Origin: Pseudomonadota bacterium
GTDB lineage: Bacteria > Pseudomonadota > Gammaproteobacteria > Burkholderiales > Burkholderiaceae_E
Reading direction: 5' to 3'
DNA length: 64,000 nt
Assembly: GCA_023388075.1 (NCBI GenBank)
Contig: JAEWGX010000107.1
Coordinates: forward strand, 13,251-77,250
Position 1 is the stretch's first letter, and every line of letters starts with the position of its first letter. The notes below the pieces were generated by a model. The model was not told the DNA's origin. It saw only the letters and a program-made list of their open reading frames with translations, and made no database searches. Shown here in pieces: positions 42,863-56,170 of the stretch. The translations under genes were made by a program, and so were the position numbers.

Positions 42863-43002
42863 TTATCCCGCTCCCTGCGCCCATCGCGCTTCTTACACGA
42901 TTAACGCGCCCGAAGCGCGAGGGCTGACCCGGGAAGGTTAGCGCCCGGTAAAGTTTCGTTGCCGTCGGTGCGCCGTCTTCACGATATCTTCACGATCCGG
43001 AC

Positions 43003-43770
43003 TCAGGACTCCCGCGGCGCCCGCTTCTGCATGAACGCCGCCATGGCCTCCCGCGCGGCCGGCTCCTTGAGCATCCGCATGAAGGTGGCGCTCTCGTCGT
43101 CGATCGCGCGGGCGACCTGCGCCGCCAACGGCGCGCGCATCAGGCGCTTGGTCTCCAGGAGCGACGAAAGCGGAAGCCGCGCGAGAGCCCGCGCCCGAGC
43201 GGCGGCGAAGTCCAGCACTTCCGCGGCCGGCAGCACATGGTTCACCAACCCCACCGCCTCGGCCTTGCGGGCGTCGAACGGCTCGCCGAAGAGCAGCAGC
43301 TCGGCCGCGCGCGCGTAGCCGGCCAGGGCCGGCAGCAACACGGTGCTGCCCGCTTCCGGGCAGATGCCGAGCTTGACGAACGGAAGGCTGAAGGTGGCGT
43401 CTTCCGCCGCGCAGACCAGCTCGCAGTGCATCAGCATCGTGGTGCCGATGCCGATGGCCGCTCCGGTTACCGCGGCGATCAGCGGCTTCGGAAAAGTGCC
43501 GAGCGTCGTGAGAAAGCGGTAGGTCGGGCTGTCCTTCCCGGATGGCGGATCGGCCAGGAAATCGCCGACGTCGTTCCCGGCGCTGAAGACTTCCGGACGG
43601 CCGTGCAGCAGCACCACCTTGATGCCGGGATCTCCGGCAGCTTCGGTCAGCGCGTCGGCCAGCGCCGCGTACATCGCCACGGTGATCGCGTTGCGCCGCT
43701 CCGGGCGGTCGAAGCCGACCCGCAGCACCGCGCCGTCGAGCTGGCGGGTGATGTGGCTGCCCGAGCTCAT
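43003..43770 (-). CDS. Enoyl-CoA hydratase/isomerase family protein
   Basis: Protein of 255 residues from 43770. Crotonase fold: 'VLLHGRPEVFSAGNDVGDF' (oxyanion strand), 'AAVTGAAIGIGTTMLMHCELVCAAEDATFSLPFVKLGICPEAG' in parts, with Glu139 as a likely acid/base residue; the second Glu of true hydratases is not at its usual place, so it may be an isomerase. Its start overlaps the thiolase stop (ATGA). Last gene of the beta-oxidation operon. Confidence 0.9.
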   Translation of the reverse strand: MSSGSHITRQLDGAVLRVGFDRPERRNAITVAMYAALADALTEAAGDPGIKVVLLHGRPEVFSAGNDVGDFLADPPSGKDSPTYRFLTTLGTFPKPLIAAVTGAAIGIGTTMLMHCELVCAAEDATFSLPFVKLGICPEAGSTVLLPALAGYARAAELLLFGEPFDARKAEAVGLVNHVLPAAEVLDFAAARARALARLPLSSLLETKRLMRAPLAAQVARAIDDESATFMRMLKEPAAREAMAAFMQKRAPRES

Positions 43771-44963
43771 GCGCGCTCCAGGATGCCGGCCGCGCCCATC
43801 CCGGTGCCGACGCACATCGTCACCATGCCGTACTTGAGCTGGTGCCGGCGCAGCGCATGGACCACCGTCGCGGCCCGGATCGCACCGGTCGCGCCGAGCG
43901 GATGGCCGCGGGCGATGGCGCCGCCAAGCGGATTGACCTTCTCCGGGTCCAGCCCGAGATCGCGGATCACGGCGAGGGCCTGCGCCGCAAAGGCCTCGTT
44001 GAGCTCGATCCAGCCCAGGTCGTCCTGCTTGAGCCCCGCCGTCTTCAAGGCTGCCGGGATCGCCTCCTTGGGTCCGATGCCCATGATCTCCGGCGGCACG
44101 CCGCGAACCGAGAACGCGACGAAGCGGGCCAGCGGCTTCAGGTCGAACTGCTTCAGGACCCGCTCCGACACGACGATCAGCGCGCCGGCGCCATCCGAGG
44201 TCTGCGAGCTGTTGCCCGCCGTGACGCTTCCCTTCGCGGCAAATGCCGGGCGCAGCTTCGCGAGCGCCTCCATGCTGGTGTCCGCGCGCGGGCCTTCGTC
44301 GGCCGTGACCGTGCGCGTCCTGACGTCGACCGTGCCGTTCTGCAGGTCCGCGATCCGGTCCAGCACCTCGACCGGCACCGTCTCGTCGTCGAACTCGCCC
44401 TTCTCCTGGGCCGCGATCGACTTGCGATGCGACGCAAGCGCGAAGGCGTCCTGGTCCTCGCGGGAGACCTTCCACTGGCTCGCCACCTTCTCCGCGGTCA
44501 GGCCCATGCCGTAGGCAATGCCGACGTTCTCGTCCTGCTCGAAGATGCGCTGGTTCATCGAGGGCCGGTTGCCCATCATCGGCACCATGCTCATCGACTC
44601 CGTGCCACCGGCGATCATCACGTCGGCCTCGCCGACCCGGATACGGTCCGCCGCCATCGCGAGCGCGGTGATGCCGGACGCGCAGAACCGGTTGACCGTG
44701 ACACCGGCCACCGTCTTGGGCAGCCCGGCCAGCAGCACCGAGAGGCGCGCGACGTTGAGCCCCTGCTCGGCCTCCGGAATGGCGCAGCCGATGATCGCGT
44801 CCTCGATCTGCTGCGGGTCCAGCGAAGGGACCTGGGCCAGCGCGCCGCGGATGGCCGTGACCAGCAGGTCGTCGGGCCGGGTGTTGCGAAACACGCCGCG
44901 TGGCGCCTTGCCGATCGGCGTGCGCGCGGCGGCTACGATGAATGCGTCCTGGACTTGTCTCAT
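43767..44963 (-). CDS. Acetyl-CoA acyltransferase (3-ketoacyl-CoA thiolase, FadA/FadI type)
   Basis: Protein of 398 residues. The nucleophilic Cys94 (N-R-F-C-A-S-G), His354 (A-R-G-H-P-L-G-A-T-G) and Cys384 (M-C-V-G-T-G-M-G) form the complete thiolase active site. It cleaves 3-ketoacyl-CoA with CoA in the last step of each beta-oxidation round. Gap of 36 bases to the FadN-type gene upstream, overlap with the hydratase gene downstream. Confidence 0.94.
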   Translation of the reverse strand: MRQVQDAFIVAAARTPIGKAPRGVFRNTRPDDLLVTAIRGALAQVPSLDPQQIEDAIIGCAIPEAEQGLNVARLSVLLAGLPKTVAGVTVNRFCASGITALAMAADRIRVGEADVMIAGGTESMSMVPMMGNRPSMNQRIFEQDENVGIAYGMGLTAEKVASQWKVSREDQDAFALASHRKSIAAQEKGEFDDETVPVEVLDRIADLQNGTVDVRTRTVTADEGPRADTSMEALAKLRPAFAAKGSVTAGNSSQTSDGAGALIVVSERVLKQFDLKPLARFVAFSVRGVPPEIMGIGPKEAIPAALKTAGLKQDDLGWIELNEAFAAQALAVIRDLGLDPEKVNPLGGAIARGHPLGATGAIRAATVVHALRRHQLKYGMVTMCVGTGMGAAGILERA

Positions 44964-44999
44964 CAGCTTTCTCCTGGTCTCTGTAACCCGGCGGTTGGC

Positions 45000-47423
<2,424 letters not shown>

Positions 47424-47490
47424 TTGCGATCTCCGTTGCTGGTTCGTTGCCGCCGGCCGCCGCCTCGCGCGGCGCCGCGGAAGTTGCCGG

Positions 47491-47751
47491 TCACTGCTCG
47501 CGGATCCAGGTCCGGGTGCGACCGAAGAGCGCCACCCCGACGAATCCGCGCACCTCCAGCCTGCTGCCGTCGTCGGACAGCCTGGCCTTGGCCCGGTAGG
47601 CCTTGCCGTTGCCCGGGTCCAGGATCTCGCCGCCCGCCCAGCCGGCATCGGTGGCTCTCAACCCCTTCAGGATGGTCATTCCCACGATCGGCTGGTCCTT
47701 TCGCTCGTCCGTGCAATGCTCGCACACCGGATCGGGCCGCGTTCCCCATGA
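47491..47751 (-). pseudogene. C-terminal remnant of a DUF2147 protein
   Basis: The frame reads D-P-V-C-E-H-C-T-D-E-R-K-D-Q-P-I-V-G, then 'ILKGLRATDAGWAGGEILDPGNGKAYRAK' in part, and ends G-V-A-L-F-G-R-T-R-T-W. This is the second half of the DUF2147 domain (periplasmic, about 140 residues with signal peptide). The signal and first half are absent. The remnant lies in the same frame directly behind the acyl-CoA dehydrogenase stop codon, and the only possible start is a GTG at 47727 with no signal peptide. A small protein from that GTG cannot be excluded. Confidence 0.7.
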
Positions 47752-49539
47752 TCAGAACAGCTCCGCGGGCATGTCCATCAGCGTCGCCGAGCCGGCGCGA
47801 GCGCTGCGGATGAGCGACGCCGTCTCCGGCTGCAGCTTCGCGAAGTAGAACCGGGCGGTAGCGAGCTTGGACTGGTAGAAGGGATCGCCGGAATCCTGGT
47901 GTGCCAGGGCGACCTGCGCCATGCGCGCCCAGAAGTAGGAGAGGACCAGATGCCCGATCACGCGGAGGTAGTCCACCGCCGCCGCGCCGGCCTCGTCCGG
48001 GTTGCCCATGGCCTTCATGCCGATCTCCATCGTCAGCTTCTCGACCTTGCCGGCGAGGTCCGCCAGCGGATTGACGAACTCCGCCATCTCCTCGCGGTGG
48101 CCTTCCGCCTCGATCATCGCCTTCACCCGCTCCCCGAAGCGGCGCAGCTTCGCACCGCTGTCCTGCAGGACCTTGCGGCCCAGCAGGTCGAGCGACTGGA
48201 TCGTGTTGGTGCCCTCGTAGATCATGTTGATCCGGGCATCCCGCACGTACTGTTCCATTCCCCATTCGCGGATATACCCGTGCCCGCCGTAGACCTGCAT
48301 GGCCAGGTTGGTCGTGAGAAAGCCGCTGTCGGTGATGAAGGCCTTGACCACCGGGGTGAGCAGCGCGAGCAGGTCGCCGGCCTCCTCGCGCACGTCCTGG
48401 TCGGGGTGTCCTTCGGCGCGGTCCGCCTCGATCGCCATCCACACCGCGAATGCCCGGCAGCCTTCGGTGTAGGCCTTCTGCGTGAGCAGCATGCGGCGCA
48501 CGTCGGGGTGCACGATGATGGGGTCGGCGGGCTGATCCGGCGCCTTCGGGCCGGTGAGGCTGCGCGATTGCAGCCGCTCGCGCGCATAGGCGACCGAGTT
48601 CTGGTACGCGACCTCCATCAGGCCGAGCGTCTGCAGCCCGACGCCGATCCGCGCCGCGTTCATCATCACGAACATCGCCTGCAGGCCGCGGTTGGGCTCG
48701 CCCACCAGCCAGCCCGTCGCGCCGTCCAGGTCCATCGCGCAGGTGGCATTGCCGTGAATGCCCATCTTCTCCTCGAGTCGCGAGCAGCGTATGCCGTTGC
48801 GAGCGCCGGGCCTGCCCTCACCGTCCGGGACGAACTTGGGCACGAGGAAGAGCGAGATGCCCTTGGTGCCCTGCGGCGCGTCGGGAAGTCGGGCCAGCAC
48901 CAGGTGCACGATGTTCTCGGCCAGGTCGTGCTCGCCCGAGGAGATGAAGATCTTGGCCCCGGTGATGCGATGGCTGCCGTCGGCCTGCGGCTCCGCGCGG
49001 GTTCTCAGCATGCCGAGGTCGGTGCCGCAGTGCGCCTCCGTGAGGCACATGGTGCCGGTCCACTCGCCCGAGACCAGCTTCGGCAGGTAGGTCGCCTTCT
49101 GCTCGGGCGTACCGTGGGCGCGCAGGCAGTCGTAGGCGCCATGGGTCAGCCCGGGATACATCGTCCAGGCCTGGTTCGCGGAGTTCATCATCTCCTGGAA
49201 AGGCATGCCGACGGCATAGGGCAGCCCCTGACCGCCAAGCTCGGGATCGCAGGTGAGCGTGGGCCAGCCGCCCGCCTTGAACTGCTCCCAGGCCTCCTTG
49301 AAGCCCTTGGGCGTGCGCACGACGCCGTCGCCCTCGTAGTGACAGCCTTCCTCGTCGCCTGACCGGTTGAGCGGGAAGAGCACCTCCGCGCAGAACTTGC
49401 CGCCCTCTTCCAGCACCTGGTCGATCAGCTCGCGCGTCACCTCGGCATGCGCCGGCAGCTCGGCAAGGTTCGCCTGGGCATCCAGCAACTCGTGCAACAC
49501 GAACTGGAAATCTCTCAGCGGCGGGGTGTACTGCGACAT
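47752..49539 (-). CDS. Acyl-CoA dehydrogenase (long form with extra C-terminal domain)
   Basis: Protein of 595 residues; the start at 49539 has AAGGAG 7 bases upstream, and a TTG two codons earlier is ruled out. 'CLTEAHCGTDLGMLRT' is the FAD/substrate block and Glu442 in I-Y-E-G-T-N-T-I-Q the catalytic base position used in this branch. A C-terminal extension of about 150 residues marks the FadE5/DmdC-like long class. It performs the first dehydrogenation of beta-oxidation. It follows the TetR gene by 51 bases. Confidence 0.93.
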   Translation of the reverse strand: MSQYTPPLRDFQFVLHELLDAQANLAELPAHAEVTRELIDQVLEEGGKFCAEVLFPLNRSGDEEGCHYEGDGVVRTPKGFKEAWEQFKAGGWPTLTCDPELGGQGLPYAVGMPFQEMMNSANQAWTMYPGLTHGAYDCLRAHGTPEQKATYLPKLVSGEWTGTMCLTEAHCGTDLGMLRTRAEPQADGSHRITGAKIFISSGEHDLAENIVHLVLARLPDAPQGTKGISLFLVPKFVPDGEGRPGARNGIRCSRLEEKMGIHGNATCAMDLDGATGWLVGEPNRGLQAMFVMMNAARIGVGLQTLGLMEVAYQNSVAYARERLQSRSLTGPKAPDQPADPIIVHPDVRRMLLTQKAYTEGCRAFAVWMAIEADRAEGHPDQDVREEAGDLLALLTPVVKAFITDSGFLTTNLAMQVYGGHGYIREWGMEQYVRDARINMIYEGTNTIQSLDLLGRKVLQDSGAKLRRFGERVKAMIEAEGHREEMAEFVNPLADLAGKVEKLTMEIGMKAMGNPDEAGAAAVDYLRVIGHLVLSYFWARMAQVALAHQDSGDPFYQSKLATARFYFAKLQPETASLIRSARAGSATLMDMPAELF

Positions 49540-49590
49540 GGACAAGCTCCTTGGTCGGACGGCGTGATGGCGTTGATGGGGTTCGTCGGG

Positions 49591-50319
49591 TTACGCACCC
49601 GAAGGGTCGGGGATGGCGGACGCTGCCGGGGCGACCCCGCGTCGGTCGGTTCGCGCCAGCCTGGCGAGCGCCGCGTCGGCCGGCGCCGCGCCCACTGTCG
49701 CGTACTGGCGGAGGAACCGGCCCAGCGCTCGCCTCGCCCGCGGCAGCGCATCCGGGCTGCGCATCAGCCGGGCGTCATGATGCAGCACCAGGATGACGCC
49801 GTAGATGCCGAACACGATGTCGTCGATGTCCGTGTCGGGGCGCAGGTGGCCAACCTGGATGGCCTGGCCGATGGCGCGGCCGAGCTCCCGCTGCCAGCCC
49901 TCGATCTTCGCGACCAGCTCGTCGCGCACGGCGCCGGGCCGGTCGTCGTACTCGCTCGCTCCCGATACCCAGATGCAACCCATCGCCGCCTCGACGACCG
50001 TCCGTTCGAGCCATCTCTCCAGGATCGCGACGAGGCGGGGCAGCCCGCGAGGCTGGCCCAGCGCGGGCTTCAGGATCGTCTCGATGAAGCGTGCCTCATA
50101 GGCCTTCAGCACCGCGATCTGGAGCTCCTCGCGCGAGCCGAAATGCGCGAAGACCCCGCTCTTGGACATCTGCATGCGCTCGGCGAGCGCGCCGATCGTG
50201 ATGCCCTCGAGACCGTTGCGGGCGGCATGCTCCAGGGCCGCCGCGACGATGGCAGCCCGGGTCTGCTGGCCCTTGCGCTGGGCGGCCGGCTTGGGAGCGG
50301 CGGTGACTGACTGCGACAT
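49591..50319 (-). CDS. TetR-family transcriptional regulator of the beta-oxidation operon
   Basis: Protein of 242 residues from ATG 50319. The N-terminal helix-turn-helix is typical: 'TRAAIVAAALEHAARNGLEGITIGALAERMQMSKSGVFAHFGSREELQIAVL' in its parts. The C-terminal ligand domain begins after residue 90. As first gene of the fatty-acid operon with a palindrome 75 bp ahead, it fits a fatty-acid-degradation repressor of the TetR type described for betaproteobacteria, which is released by acyl-CoA. The family name FadP is a possibility but not proven here. Confidence 0.88.
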   Translation of the reverse strand: MSQSVTAAPKPAAQRKGQQTRAAIVAAALEHAARNGLEGITIGALAERMQMSKSGVFAHFGSREELQIAVLKAYEARFIETILKPALGQPRGLPRLVAILERWLERTVVEAAMGCIWVSGASEYDDRPGAVRDELVAKIEGWQRELGRAIGQAIQVGHLRPDTDIDDIVFGIYGVILVLHHDARLMRSPDALPRARRALGRFLRQYATVGAAPADAALARLARTDRRGVAPAASAIPDPSGA

Positions 50320-50394
50320 TCCGGCGATTTGCAAAGGGGGGTGGAGGGGTTCACGGCAAGCGTCGCGCCGGGCGGCACGACATGCCCAATTCTT

Positions 50395-50408
50395 TACGAA
50401 CGTTCGTA
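50395..50408. promoter_or_regulatory. 14-bp perfect palindrome ahead of the TetR/beta-oxidation operon (operator candidate)
   Basis: TACGAACGTTCGTA is its own reverse complement. It is followed by an AT-rich stretch (50409-50420), the least GC-rich point of this interval and a likely promoter. It lies 75 bp before the TetR start and 143 bp before the divergent aldolase start. Confidence 0.65.
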
Positions 50409-50551
50409 CTATTATTTATTGCGCGCCGGCTGTCAAGCAATACCCGGAGGATTGGCGTCGATTCGGGCCCTGGCCGGGAACACGGCGGAATCCTTCACAA
50501 TGGCCCTCCCAGGGTCGGTCCGGGTCCGGCCCCATTCCGCGGAGGCACTAC

Positions 50552-51343
50552 ATGCGGCGCAACGCGCTCAAGGACTTGTTCGAAAAGAAGCAGACCGCAC
50601 TGGGCGGCTGGTGCGCCATCGGCAACGCTTACAGCGCCGAGGTGCTGGGGCACTGCGGCTACGACACGGTGGTCGTGGACCTGCAGCACGGGATGATCTT
50701 CCTCGACCAGGCGATGACCATGCTCGCCGCCCTCTCGGCGACCCCGGCCATGCCGATGGCCCGGGTGAGCGAGAACCACTTCTTCGAGATCAACAAGCTG
50801 CTGGATGCCGGCGCCTACGGCGTGATCTGCCCGATGATCGACGACGTGGAGGATGCCCGGCGCTTCGTCGCGGCATGCCGGTATCCGCCGGCCGGCATCC
50901 GTTCCTACGGCCCGGCACGCGGCTTTCTCTACGGCGGAATGGACTACTTCGGGGGCGCGAACGACGAGATCCTGACGCTGGCGATGATCGAGACCCCGCG
51001 CGGACTGGCGGAGGTGGATCGGATCGCGGCTGTCGAGGGCCTGGACGGCTTGTTCATCGGTCCCGCGGACCTGAGCCTCGCGCTGGGCGTCTCACCGGTG
51101 CCGGACTGGCGCAACGATCCCCTGAGCGGCGCGATCGACACGATCCTCGCCGCTGCCCGGCGCCACGGGAAGATGGCGGGCATCTACTGCACCACCCTCA
51201 CCTTCGCCCAGGACATGAAGCGCAAGGGCTTCGACTACATCAACCTCGCCAACGATGCCATGCATGTCCGCAATGCCTCGCAGGAATGGGTGGCCTCGAT
51301 GCGCGACACGACGGTTTCGCCGACGGCGCGGCCGTCGTACTGA
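50552..51343 (+). CDS. HpcH/HpaI-family class II aldolase
   Basis: Protein of 263 residues with GGAGG 6 bases before the ATG. The active-site residues are His46 (V-D-L-Q-H-G), Arg70 (M-A-R-V-S), Glu146 (A-M-I-E-T-P-R-G) and Asp172 (I-G-P-A-D-L), the metal and pyruvate-binding set. Such enzymes cleave 4-hydroxy-2-oxo acids to pyruvate and an aldehyde. Divergent from the TetR gene; the palindrome between them could affect both. Confidence 0.92.
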   Translation: MRRNALKDLFEKKQTALGGWCAIGNAYSAEVLGHCGYDTVVVDLQHGMIFLDQAMTMLAALSATPAMPMARVSENHFFEINKLLDAGAYGVICPMIDDVEDARRFVAACRYPPAGIRSYGPARGFLYGGMDYFGGANDEILTLAMIETPRGLAEVDRIAAVEGLDGLFIGPADLSLALGVSPVPDWRNDPLSGAIDTILAAARRHGKMAGIYCTTLTFAQDMKRKGFDYINLANDAMHVRNASQEWVASMRDTTVSPTARPSY

Positions 51344-51368
51344 CTGCCGGCGGTCCCGGCCGCGCCGC

Positions 51369-52742
51369 TCAGCCGATACGCTCCATCCACCATTCCGTGA
51401 GGGGCGAATCCGGCTTCGCCGTCCGGCGTTCGTTGACGAGCGCCCGGGCGAGCGATCGGCGGCCGGCCTGGATCGCGGTCGCGAGCAGCGTCTGCTCGAT
51501 GAGATCGCGCTGGGCATGGCTGCCGCCGAACCGGAACGCGGTGTCGCGAACGGCGAGCAGGCCGTCGACCGCCTCGTCATGGCGGCCTTCGGCGGCGGCG
51601 ACCAGGCTTGCGATGAGCGGCACGCCGGTGTCCCCGGCAACCGTCGCGCAGAGAGAGCCACCGCCCTGGGCGCGCGCACGCACGGCATCCAGCACCCGGT
51701 GCGCGAGGTCTAGCCGCTCGGCGCCGATATGGACCAGCACCGCGTGCAGGTCGTTGAAGCAGTAGAAGCCTGCCTCGGGCGCCTGTGTCGGCCAGTTCGG
51801 CAGCAGGCGGGTCCAGCGGTCGCCCAGGTCGACCCCCAGCAGGCGCAACCGCCAGAGCATTGCCGCGACATCGACATGCTGCAGCGCGATCTCGGAGCCG
51901 GCGGCGATACGCTCGTCGAGCAGGCCGAGCGCCGTGGCGGTATCCAGCCGCTCCAGGTGAAAGAGCGCGAGGTGCCACCAGTTGTGGAAGGCAAAGGCGT
52001 TGTCGGGCGCCCAGTCGGCTTCGCGCTCGCGCAGCCAGGCGGCGCCTTCTTTGTAGCGCCCCTGCATCTCGTTGACATGGGTGATCGCGTGGATCGCCCA
52101 TGGGTCCTTGGGCTCGAGCGCGAGCGCGCGCTCGCCGAACTCTCGCGCCTGCGGATAGAGATTGCACTCCTCCAGCCCGAAGGCGTACTGGCCCAGCACG
52201 TAGCTGTACAGCGGCGCGGACGGGCTCCACGCCGGGAGGATTCGCGCGATGCGCTTGCGCAGGTTGAGGCTGTCGCCGCGGTAGAAGTCGAAGAGATGCG
52301 CCGGAATCAGCGCCGCGAGGTCCCGCGGATGGTCCACCAGGATGCCATCCCAGAGCCGGCAGGCATCCTGCCAACGATCCTCCAGGCAGGCCTGCGTGGC
52401 GGCCAGGTGCGCCTGCTCGCGCGGCTGCATGCCGCGACCCGCGTTCTGCTCGACGCCCTGTTCCAGCGCTTCGCGCGCCATGACGCTGAAGCGGTACTCG
52501 CCCAGCGTCAACAGGCAGTTGGCCTTCATCAGGTGGGGCAGCATCCAGGCCGGATCCGAGGCAATGGCTGCATCGAGGTTGGCCAGCGGATCGCCGAAGT
52601 AGGAAAGCATCCGCCAGGTCGCCTTCTCGACGTGCTCGATCGCGTCCTGGGAACTCGTGTTCGCCAGGCAGCCGCGCGGATCGGGCCGGTGAGCGGCGGC
52701 GGGCGTGATCGCGGTCGCCTTGGTGGCGAGGTTGGCAGCCAT
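51369..52742 (-). CDS. TPR-containing protein of the TTC38 family
   Basis: Protein of 457 residues composed of helical hairpins. Repeats visible by eye include 'PLANLDAAIASDPAWMLPHLMKANCL', 'ALALEPKDPWAIHAITHVNEMQGRYKEGAAWL' and 'NWWHLALFHLERLDTATALGLLDERI'; the H-x-x-x-H-V-N-E-M-Q-G-R block and N-W-W-H are characteristic of TTC38-like proteins. These bacterial proteins have no established function, and a scaffold or enzyme-like role is open. It is convergent with the aldolase gene and stands alone. Confidence 0.85.
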   Translation of the reverse strand: MAANLATKATAITPAAAHRPDPRGCLANTSSQDAIEHVEKATWRMLSYFGDPLANLDAAIASDPAWMLPHLMKANCLLTLGEYRFSVMAREALEQGVEQNAGRGMQPREQAHLAATQACLEDRWQDACRLWDGILVDHPRDLAALIPAHLFDFYRGDSLNLRKRIARILPAWSPSAPLYSYVLGQYAFGLEECNLYPQAREFGERALALEPKDPWAIHAITHVNEMQGRYKEGAAWLREREADWAPDNAFAFHNWWHLALFHLERLDTATALGLLDERIAAGSEIALQHVDVAAMLWRLRLLGVDLGDRWTRLLPNWPTQAPEAGFYCFNDLHAVLVHIGAERLDLAHRVLDAVRARAQGGGSLCATVAGDTGVPLIASLVAAAEGRHDEAVDGLLAVRDTAFRFGGSHAQRDLIEQTLLATAIQAGRRSLARALVNERRTAKPDSPLTEWWMERIG

Positions 52743-53053
52743 GCTTTCTCCTCCTGGAAGTTTTGCGGCGGGGGTACGCAGCGAGGGGAAAGCATGCAGT
52801 CATCCCGGACGGTTGAACAGGGGCGTCTGTCGCGCAAAGCGGCGGTTTCGGCCACGATTGCACGCCGGTTACCAAGCGACGACGCGCGCGTTTCCGGGCG
52901 CGACCGGGCGGTTACCGGGGCGCTACGCGGGCGACACCGACGGCAGGCCGCTCGATCCGACGGGCGCGCCGTGAAGGCATCGCGCACCCCCTTCGCGACA
53001 GGCGGGCCGTTTTCGTGCCGGCCGGGCGCCCGATGCTGTTATGCTGCCGGGCC
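52743..53053. other. 311-bp intergenic region without recognisable gene
   Basis: Between the divergent TPR and SDR genes. It presumably holds both promoters, with GGAGGAG just before the TPR gene start. The rest is GC-rich. I see no conserved frame, RNA gene, clear palindrome or repeat. Confidence 0.6.
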
Positions 53054-53857
53054 ATGCACCGCTTCTCCAACAAGACGGTCGTCCTGACCGGCGCGTCCGA
53101 CGGCATCGGGGCCGAGCTGGCGCGGAGAATCGCTCCGGAGGGAGCGCGCCTGGTGCTCGCCGCCCGCAACGAGGAGAAGCTGAACGAAGTCGCCTTCCGT
53201 TGCCAGAAATCCGGCGCGGACATCCTTGTGGTACCCACCGACGTCTCCGAGCGCGATCAGTGCGAGCGGCTGGTGGCCCAGGCGCTCGAGCGCTTCGGCG
53301 GGATCGACCTGCTGGTCAACAATGCCGGCATGTCGATGCATGCGATGTTCGACGAGATCACCGACCTCTCTACGTTCGAGCGGCTCATGCGCGTGAACTT
53401 CTTCGGTGCGATGTGGTGCACCCACGCGGCGCTGCGCGCGCTGAAGCAGTCGCGCGGCCAGATCGTGGCAATGTCCTCGCTCGCCGGCAAGACCGGCATT
53501 CCCGGACGCACCACCTATTGCGCCAGCAAGTTCGCCCTGTCCGGCTTCTGCGAAGCGTTGCGCATCGAGCTAGAGCCGCATGGCGTCGACGTGACCGTCG
53601 TGTTCCCGGGCGTGGTGGCCACCGAAACCCGTCGCAGAGGACTTGATGGCGCTGGAGCCACCGCGGGTGTGTCGCGGCTGGACGAGCGCAACGCGATGAC
53701 GGTGGAGCGCTGCGTGGACATCGCCCTTGCCGGCATCCGCGCACGCCGCCGCGAAGTGATCATGACCGCGCAGGGGCGTATCGGCCTCAAGGTCAAGGCG
53801 TTCGCCCCCGGCGTCATCGACCTGCTGGCACGACGGGCGCTTGCCCGTTCCTCCTGA
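53054..53857 (+). CDS. Short-chain dehydrogenase/reductase (SDR), NAD(P)-dependent
   Basis: Protein of 267 residues. T-G-A-S-D-G-I-G (12-19) binds the cofactor, N-N-A-G (around 95) and S-S-L and Y-C-A-S-K (around 155) give a complete Asn-Ser-Tyr-Lys set. The C-terminal part with 'ERCVDIALAGIRARRREVIMTAQGRIGLKVKAFAPGVID' in pieces resembles the DhrB/DHRS7-like SDRs. Substrate unknown. Start taken at 53054; upstream in-frame codons add only a short stretch without SDR similarity. Confidence 0.88.
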   Translation: MHRFSNKTVVLTGASDGIGAELARRIAPEGARLVLAARNEEKLNEVAFRCQKSGADILVVPTDVSERDQCERLVAQALERFGGIDLLVNNAGMSMHAMFDEITDLSTFERLMRVNFFGAMWCTHAALRALKQSRGQIVAMSSLAGKTGIPGRTTYCASKFALSGFCEALRIELEPHGVDVTVVFPGVVATETRRRGLDGAGATAGVSRLDERNAMTVERCVDIALAGIRARRREVIMTAQGRIGLKVKAFAPGVIDLLARRALARSS

Positions 53858-53874
53858 GGTCCAGCACGCGGCCG

Positions 53875-54339
53875 CTATCCGCGCGCGATCCGGCGACGCG
53901 CGACCTCCTCGATCGCCTTCACGTTGCTCCACGAGAAGCAGCGCGGCGCGGCCTCCTGCCAGGGAAGCCACTGGTAGCCCAGGTGCTCGCGGGCCGCGAG
54001 CGTGACCGGTAGCGGCGCCGGCAGCTCCAGCGAGAAGACGTGCTCGGTGTTCTGGGTGACGCCCGGCGCATAGCGGCTGCGCCAGTGCGGATAGATCTCG
54101 TATCGATTGACCAGGTCCAGGTCGGTCAGCACGTAGCGGTTGGCATCGAGCCCGGTTTCCTCCAGCACTTCGCGGCGACAGGTCTCGACGAGCGGCTCGT
54201 CGATCCGCTCCTTGCTGCCCGTGACCGATTGCCAGAAACCCGGATGGTCGGCGCGCTCCAGCAGCAGCACCTGCAGGTCGGCGGTGTGAATGACGACCAG
54301 CACCGACTCCGGAATCTTGGGCGGCCGGGGGGCGCTCAT
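53875..54339 (-). CDS. nudB: Dihydroneopterin triphosphate diphosphatase (Nudix)
   Basis: Protein of 154 residues, the NudB length. The Nudix box is intact: G41-S-K-E-R-x5-E-x7-R-E-V-L-E-E-T-G-L. 'DHPGFWQSVTGS' before the box and 'TEHVFSLELP' are specific to NudB. It removes pyrophosphate from dihydroneopterin triphosphate in folate synthesis. It follows aspS by 31 bases, the order found throughout Burkholderiales. Confidence 0.92.
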   Translation of the reverse strand: MSAPRPPKIPESVLVVIHTADLQVLLLERADHPGFWQSVTGSKERIDEPLVETCRREVLEETGLDANRYVLTDLDLVNRYEIYPHWRSRYAPGVTQNTEHVFSLELPAPLPVTLAAREHLGYQWLPWQEAAPRCFSWSNVKAIEEVARRRIARG

Positions 54340-54370
54340 CGTCTGCCCTCCGGTCGCGGGCGCGATCCGC

Positions 54371-56162
<1,792 letters not shown>

Positions 56163-56170
<8 letters not shown>

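Noticed and set aside
47424..47648. 75-codon upstream extension of the FadN frame
   Set aside because: No family similarity, overlaps the DUF2147 remnant, and a GTG with a good ribosome site stands exactly at the family start.
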